A model generated the notes under the pieces. It had not been told where the DNA came from, searched no databases, and saw nothing but the letters and a program-made list of their open reading frames with translations. DNA of 8,523 nucleotides from NCBI GenBank assembly GCA_020342025.1, contig CP070840.1:3994047-4002569 (forward strand), in the 5' to 3' direction. A program made the translations under genes and the position numbers. Source of the DNA: Deltaproteobacteria bacterium. Its GTDB lineage: Bacteria; Desulfobacterota; DSM-4660; Desulfatiglandales; HGW-15. Below, in pieces: positions 5,549 through 8,523 of the stretch. The first letter of the stretch is position 1, and each line of letters opens with the position of its first letter.

Positions 5549-6865
5549 CAAGGCCTCCAGACGGTTTATGATGATGTCCTCCAAAAGGGGATGACCATGG
5601 TCCCTGTATTCATAGCGTACCCGAAGGGCCGGCTTATTGATGGTGAGAATGCGCGTGAGTTGAATAGGCGTAGCGAACAGGACCAGATCACAGTCTGTGT
5701 TGTTAATGGTCCTTTCCAGATCGCCAATCTGTTCCTCGCTGTAGCCCATGGCCGGAAGCACGGGACCGATATGGGGATAGAGCCGATAGGTTTCTTCAAT
5801 GGTCCCGGCCGCATACGGACGAGGATTAACGATCTCAGCGGCGCCGTACTCCTGGGCCGCTATAATTCCGGCACCATAAGACATTCCTCCGTGGGTGAGG
5901 GTGGGGCCATCCTCCACCACGAGAACACGCTTTCCTTGTATACGCTCGGGAGGATCTACAAGAACGGGTGACTCCGCCAGCACAATCTCTGCCTTGGGCG
6001 CGTATTGTTTGATGTTGTTTCGAATGCGCTCCACGTTTGCGGATGGTGCTGTGTCCACCTTGTTGATGATGGCAATTTCTGCCATGAGCATGTTTGTTTC
6101 ACCAGGATAGTACAATGTTTCATGCCCCTCACGGTGTGGGTCGAAAAGTACAATATGTAGGTCTGGATAGTAAAACGGCGTGTCGTTATTGCCTCCGTCC
6201 CAGACAATGATGTCTGCCTCCTGTTCTGCCTCTTCCAGGATTTGACCATAATCCACCCCTGCAAAAACCACGATTCCTTGATCCACAAGGGGTTCGTATT
6301 CCTCCCTTTCCTCGATCGTACACTGGTTCCGCTCAAAATCATCATAAGATGAGAAGCGTTGAACCACTTGTGCCCTTAAATCACCGTAAGGCATGGGATG
6401 TCGGACCACAACAACCTTCTTTTGCAGCTTCCGGATAATGTCACACACCTTACGGGTGGTTTGTGATTTCCCGCACCCTGTTCTCACAGCGCAGACGGCC
6501 ACAACAGGCTTTTTGGACCTGAGCATGGTATAGGTGGCTCCAATAAGGATGAAGTCAGAACCCTTTGCCATAGCCACTGAGGCCTTGTGCATGACTTCCA
6601 CATGGGGGACATCACTGTAGGAGAAGGCCACCAGATCCACCTCATGTTTCCTGATCAAGTCGGTGAGCTCGGCCTCTGGATAGATGGGGATCCCCTGGGG
6701 ATAGAGCTTTCCGCAAAGCTCTGCCGGATAGAGCCGGCCTTCTATCCTTGGGATTTGTGCGGCGGTGAAAGCAACAACCTGGTAACGCGGGTTGTCCCTG
6801 AAGTAGACATTGAAATTGTGAAAATCACGGCCCGCAGCGCCCATGATGATGACCTTTTCAACCAT
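5540..6865 (-). CDS. 'Cyclic 2,3-diphosphoglycerate synthetase'-family P-loop protein (true function uncertain)
   Basis: A 441-residue soluble P-loop nucleotide-binding protein. Residues 1-115 form a Rossmann-like N-terminal domain (KVIIMGAAGRDFHNFN at 4-19, DLVAFSYSD at 77-85). A G-domain follows, with P-loop VRTGCGKSQTTR (127-138), the aspartate-containing strand IIVWDGGNND (219-228) and NKVD (268-271), which resembles the guanine-specificity NKxD motif of GTPases. Residues 313-441 form a conserved C-terminal region (VLVVEDGPTLTHGGM at 314-328, GAAEIVNPRP at 341-350). The family is named after a methanogen enzyme that cyclises 2,3-diphosphoglycerate. Bacteria are not known to accumulate that product, so the inherited name is doubtful here. 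The start at 6865 follows a strong AAAGGAG site. It heads an operon with arcC, which suggests a role in carbamoyl-phosphate or amino-acid metabolism. That role is inference. Confidence 0.75.
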   Translation of the reverse strand: MVEKVIIMGAAGRDFHNFNVYFRDNPRYQVVAFTAAQIPRIEGRLYPAELCGKLYPQGIPIYPEAELTDLIRKHEVDLVAFSYSDVPHVEVMHKASVAMAKGSDFILIGATYTMLRSKKPVVAVCAVRTGCGKSQTTRKVCDIIRKLQKKVVVVRHPMPYGDLRAQVVQRFSSYDDFERNQCTIEEREEYEPLVDQGIVVFAGVDYGQILEEAEQEADIIVWDGGNNDTPFYYPDLHIVLFDPHREGHETLYYPGETNMLMAEIAIINKVDTAPSANVERIRNNIKQYAPKAEIVLAESPVLVDPPERIQGKRVLVVEDGPTLTHGGMSYGAGIIAAQEYGAAEIVNPRPYAAGTIEETYRLYPHIGPVLPAMGYSEEQIGDLERTINNTDCDLVLFATPIQLTRILTINKPALRVRYEYRDHGHPLLEDIIINRLEALKP

Positions 6866-6920
6866 ATCGACTCCTTTTGTAAAGCCCCTGCCTGCTTTTT
6901 GCTGGTACCTCAGTCGAGCT

Positions 6921-6960
6921 AAAAAACCTCCCCTCCCCTTGTCGAAGGGGTGGGGGGAGG
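6921..6960 (-). terminator. G/C-rich hairpin with T-run in the leader of the minus-strand operon (terminator or attenuator)
   Basis: CCTCCCCTCCCCTT (6927-6940) pairs with AAGGGG...GGGGAGG (6945-6960) around a GTCG loop, with a small internal mismatch. Read on the minus strand, the stem is followed at once by TTTTTT (complement of 6921-6926), the layout of an intrinsic terminator. It lies 55-95 bases before the ATG of the cDPG-synthetase-like gene. It could therefore attenuate that operon, block antisense reading from putA, or be a repeat with no regulatory role. The plus strand lacks a following T-run. Confidence 0.45.
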
Positions 6961-6972
6961 GTGGATCCCTCT

Positions 6973-7019
6973 AATGGGTATAAGGGTCGTATTGATTGAC
7001 ACGACCCTTATTATCCATT
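6973..7019. promoter_or_regulatory. Long palindrome in the divergent putA promoter region (candidate operator)
   Basis: The left arm 6973-6990 (AATGGGTATAAGGGTCGT) matches the reverse complement of the right arm 7001-7019 (AATGGATAATAAGGGTCGT) with one substitution and one extra base. The arms flank a 10-base centre. Beyond it, TTATCCA is repeated in tandem (7011-7024). A consensus -35 for putA overlaps the centre. The size and position suit a dimeric or tetrameric regulator controlling both divergent transcripts. The structure could also act as an mRNA hairpin. Confidence 0.5.
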
Positions 7020-7028
7020 ATCCATAAT
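6996..7028 (+). promoter_or_regulatory. Candidate promoter of putA
   Basis: TTGACA (6996-7001) is a perfect -35 consensus. The best -10 match, CATAAT (7023-7028, 5 of 6), is 21 bp away, which is longer than usual. At the normal 17-bp spacing only TATCCA (7019-7024) is available. Either gives a short leader before the ATG at 7075. Overlong spacing or a weak -10 would fit a promoter that needs an activator, possibly bound at the overlapping palindrome. Confidence 0.4.
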
Positions 7029-7045
7029 TGCATGACGCTCAACAA
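7017..7045 (-). promoter_or_regulatory. Weak candidate promoter of the cDPG-synthetase-like/arcC operon
   Basis: On the minus strand, GATAAT (plus 7017-7022, 5 of 6 to the -10 consensus) lies 17 bp from TTGTTG (plus 7040-7045, only 3 of 6 to the -35 consensus). It would start transcription near 7010, inside the palindrome, and place the G/C-rich hairpin with T-run in the leader. The -35 is poor, so confidence is low. Confidence 0.25.
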
Positions 7046-7074
7046 GGGTTTTTTCAATAAACTGGAGCCGCACG

Positions 7075-8523
7075 ATGACCGTAAATCTTGAATCCCGCAT
7101 ACGAGAGACGGGTCTAAGGTTGTATAAATTAGTTGAGGGGGAGACGCCATCTCTTTTCGATAAGAAATTCTGGACAGGGAAGGTGATGGAGTGGTGCATG
7201 AAGAATGAGGATTTCAAGGCAGAGATGTTCCGATTCATCGATGTTTTGCCCTATCTAACCAGCAAAGAATCCCTTTCAAAACACTTCACAGAATATTTCT
7301 GCGGATCCGATCGGAATTTTCCAATGACAGTGCAGATGGGTCTCGTGGGTGCTTGTCATACAGACCTGATTGCGAAGAAAACCGCCCAAACTATGGCTGA
7401 GAACATAGAAAAGATGGGACAGAACTTTATCGCAGGTGCCAGTCCAAAAGAGGCCTTGCCTGTATTGGAGCGCCTTCGATCTCTGGGAATCGCCTTCTCA
7501 GCCGACCTGTTGGGAGAAGCTGTCGTTTCCGAAAGGGAGGCAGGGGAGTATGTTGAGCGTTACCTGGCGCTTTTCAATATTTTGGACAATGCGCAAAAGG
7601 ACTGGGAGCCACTAGGCGTTTCAAATGGGGACTTGGATTGGGGTTATGCCCCTAAAGTCAATGTGTCCATCAAGCCTTCCGCCATGTACTCCCAGATGAA
7701 TGCGAGAGCCTTTGACTATTCCGTAGCTCAGGCCAAAGAGCGTCTGAAACCCATTTTTCGAAAAGCCGTCAGAATAGGCGCACAGGTCTATCTGGACATG
7801 GAACATTACGAGATGAAGAATCTCGTCCTGGCACTCTACCGAAGCCTTCTAGAAGACCCTGAATTCAAGGATTATCCCTATACAGGCATTGCGATTCAGG
7901 CCTACTTACGGGATAGCGGGGCGGACCTTCAAGATCTTGTGCAATGGGGCCGGAAAAGGAAACAGAGATTCAGCATCCGTCTGGTAAAGGGGGCGTATTG
8001 GGATTCAGAGGTGGTATGGGCACAACAGAGAAATTGGCCGGTCCCAGTGTTCACCAACAAACATGAAACGGATGCCAACTTTGAGAAGCTGGCCCGATAT
8101 CTTATGGAAAACCATGAGTGGGTGAGTTTTGCCTGTGCCTCACAAAACATTCGGTCCGTTGCCTATGTCATCGAGACGGGGAAGGAGCTGAAGGTTCCAA
8201 ACGAGCGCCTGGAATACCAGATTCTCTATGGTATGGCCGAACCCGTTCGAAATGCCCTGAGAAAAGCGGGCCTTCCCCTCCGTCTCTATGCTCCCATTGG
8301 TGAGATGATTCCTGGTATGGCCTACCTTGTGCGTCGTCTCCTGGAGAACACGGCCAATGAATCCTTTCTCATGCAGAGCTTTGCACAAGGCGTATCCCAT
8401 GATGAGTTGTTGAAGAATCCCTTGATACACTTGGAGAAAGAAGATGTATCTTCAGAGGCCTCGTCTGAGGCCTCTGACCCTGCCCAAAAGGGGCCTTTCA
8501 AGAATGAGCCCAACTGGGACTGG
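7075..8523 (+). CDS. putA: PutA-type proline dehydrogenase, probably bifunctional with a P5C dehydrogenase domain beyond the edge (3' truncated)
   Basis: An open frame of 483 codons runs to the window end. FAD-dependent proline dehydrogenase oxidises proline to pyrroline-5-carboxylate and passes electrons to quinone. After a mostly helical N-terminal part, the barrel domain shows SIKPSA (198-203, the family's flavin-contacting lysine), YLDMEH (239-244), RLVKGAYWDSE (302-312), LEYQILYGMAEPV, then RLYAPIGE (403-410) and YLVRRLLEN (417-425). The last contains the paired arginines and EN that hold proline in E. coli PutA. Residues after ~450 look like a linker ending NEPNWDW, where PutA passes into its aldehyde dehydrogenase domain; that part is outside the window. 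There is no N-terminal ribbon-helix-helix, so it is not a self-regulating trifunctional PutA. The ATG at 7075 is the first in-frame start after tga at 7033 and has GGAG 7 bases upstream. Confidence 0.9.
   Translation, partial: MTVNLESRIRETGLRLYKLVEGETPSLFDKKFWTGKVMEWCMKNEDFKAEMFRFIDVLPYLTSKESLSKHFTEYFCGSDRNFPMTVQMGLVGACHTDLIAKKTAQTMAENIEKMGQNFIAGASPKEALPVLERLRSLGIAFSADLLGEAVVSEREAGEYVERYLALFNILDNAQKDWEPLGVSNGDLDWGYAPKVNVSIKPSAMYSQMNARAFDYSVAQAKERLKPIFRKAVRIGAQVYLDMEHYEMKNLVLALYRSLLEDPEFKDYPYTGIAIQAYLRDSGADLQDLVQWGRKRKQRFSIRLVKGAYWDSEVVWAQQRNWPVPVFTNKHETDANFEKLARYLMENHEWVSFACASQNIRSVAYVIETGKELKVPNERLEYQILYGMAEPVRNALRKAGLPLRLYAPIGEMIPGMAYLVRRLLENTANESFLMQSFAQGVSHDELLKNPLIHLEKEDVSSEASSEASDPAQKGPFKNEPNWDW
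8452..8477. repeat. Perfect 11-bp inverted repeat inside the putA linker
   Basis: TCAGAGGCCTC (8452-8462) and GAGGCCTCTGA (8467-8477) are exact reverse complements separated by GTCT. In the putA frame they encode the low-complexity stretch SEASSEAS, located after the proline dehydrogenase barrel where a flexible interdomain linker is expected. It could be an inserted palindromic element tolerated in frame, or a transcript hairpin. Confidence 0.6.

Noticed and set aside
5591..5971. 126-codon plus-strand frame opposite the cDPG-synthetase-like gene
   Set aside because: It is fully contained in a gene with clear motifs on the other strand. The composition is that of a reverse-complement shadow.
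7011..7238. 75-codon minus-strand frame overlapping the start of putA
   Set aside because: It is antisense to the well-supported putA start and includes promoter DNA. It shows no domain or ribosome site.

Overview
The window looks like chromosomal DNA from an anaerobic, moderate-GC bacterium, most plausibly a deltaproteobacterium (Desulfobacterota, sulfate-reducer-like). This is inferred from the combination of a molybdate/tungstate ABC ATPase, an excisionase-type/PBP-like regulator, a MOT1-family permease, an archaeal-type ornithine cyclodeaminase homologue and a PutA-like enzyme. It is not proven by any marker gene. Six genes have both ends in the window and two run off the edges. I see no rRNA, tRNA, CRISPR array, transposase or integrase, and no gene-free stretch longer than 300 bases.

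Left part (1-3190), molybdate/tungstate uptake and its control. The window opens inside an ABC-transporter ATPase with a C-terminal TOBE domain, of the kind that imports tungstate or molybdate. It is followed on the same strand by a helix-turn-helix protein with a periplasmic-binding-protein-like sensor domain. That gene has its own well-formed promoter, overlapped by an inverted repeat. Facing it is a MOT1-family molybdate/sulfate permease on the minus strand, whose leader contains a GC-rich palindromic repeat and whose promoter lies at about 3121-3149. The cell therefore seems to hold two unrelated uptake systems for Mo/W-type oxyanions side by side.

Right part (3191-8523), a likely arginine/ornithine/proline catabolic group. 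A TIGR00300-type ornithine cyclodeaminase homologue lacking the usual N-terminal LOR/SDH domain (+) converges on a two-gene minus-strand operon. This operon holds a GTPase-like protein of the 'cyclic 2,3-diphosphoglycerate synthetase' family followed by carbamate kinase (arcC). The operon is transcribed divergently from a PutA-type proline dehydrogenase that runs off the right edge. A coherent reading is ornithine to proline (cyclodeaminase), proline to pyrroline-5-carboxylate and probably glutamate (PutA), and carbamoyl phosphate to ATP (carbamate kinase). Arginine deiminase and ornithine carbamoyltransferase are not in the window.

Non-coding structure is unusually rich. It includes a C/A-rich imperfect palindrome between the convergent genes (4381-4492). 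The 209-bp divergent region before putA carries a near-perfect 18/19-bp palindrome with a consensus -35 at its centre, plus a G/C-rich hairpin with a T-run placed like a terminator or attenuator in the minus-strand leader. A perfect 11-bp inverted repeat sits inside the putA coding sequence at a predicted interdomain linker.
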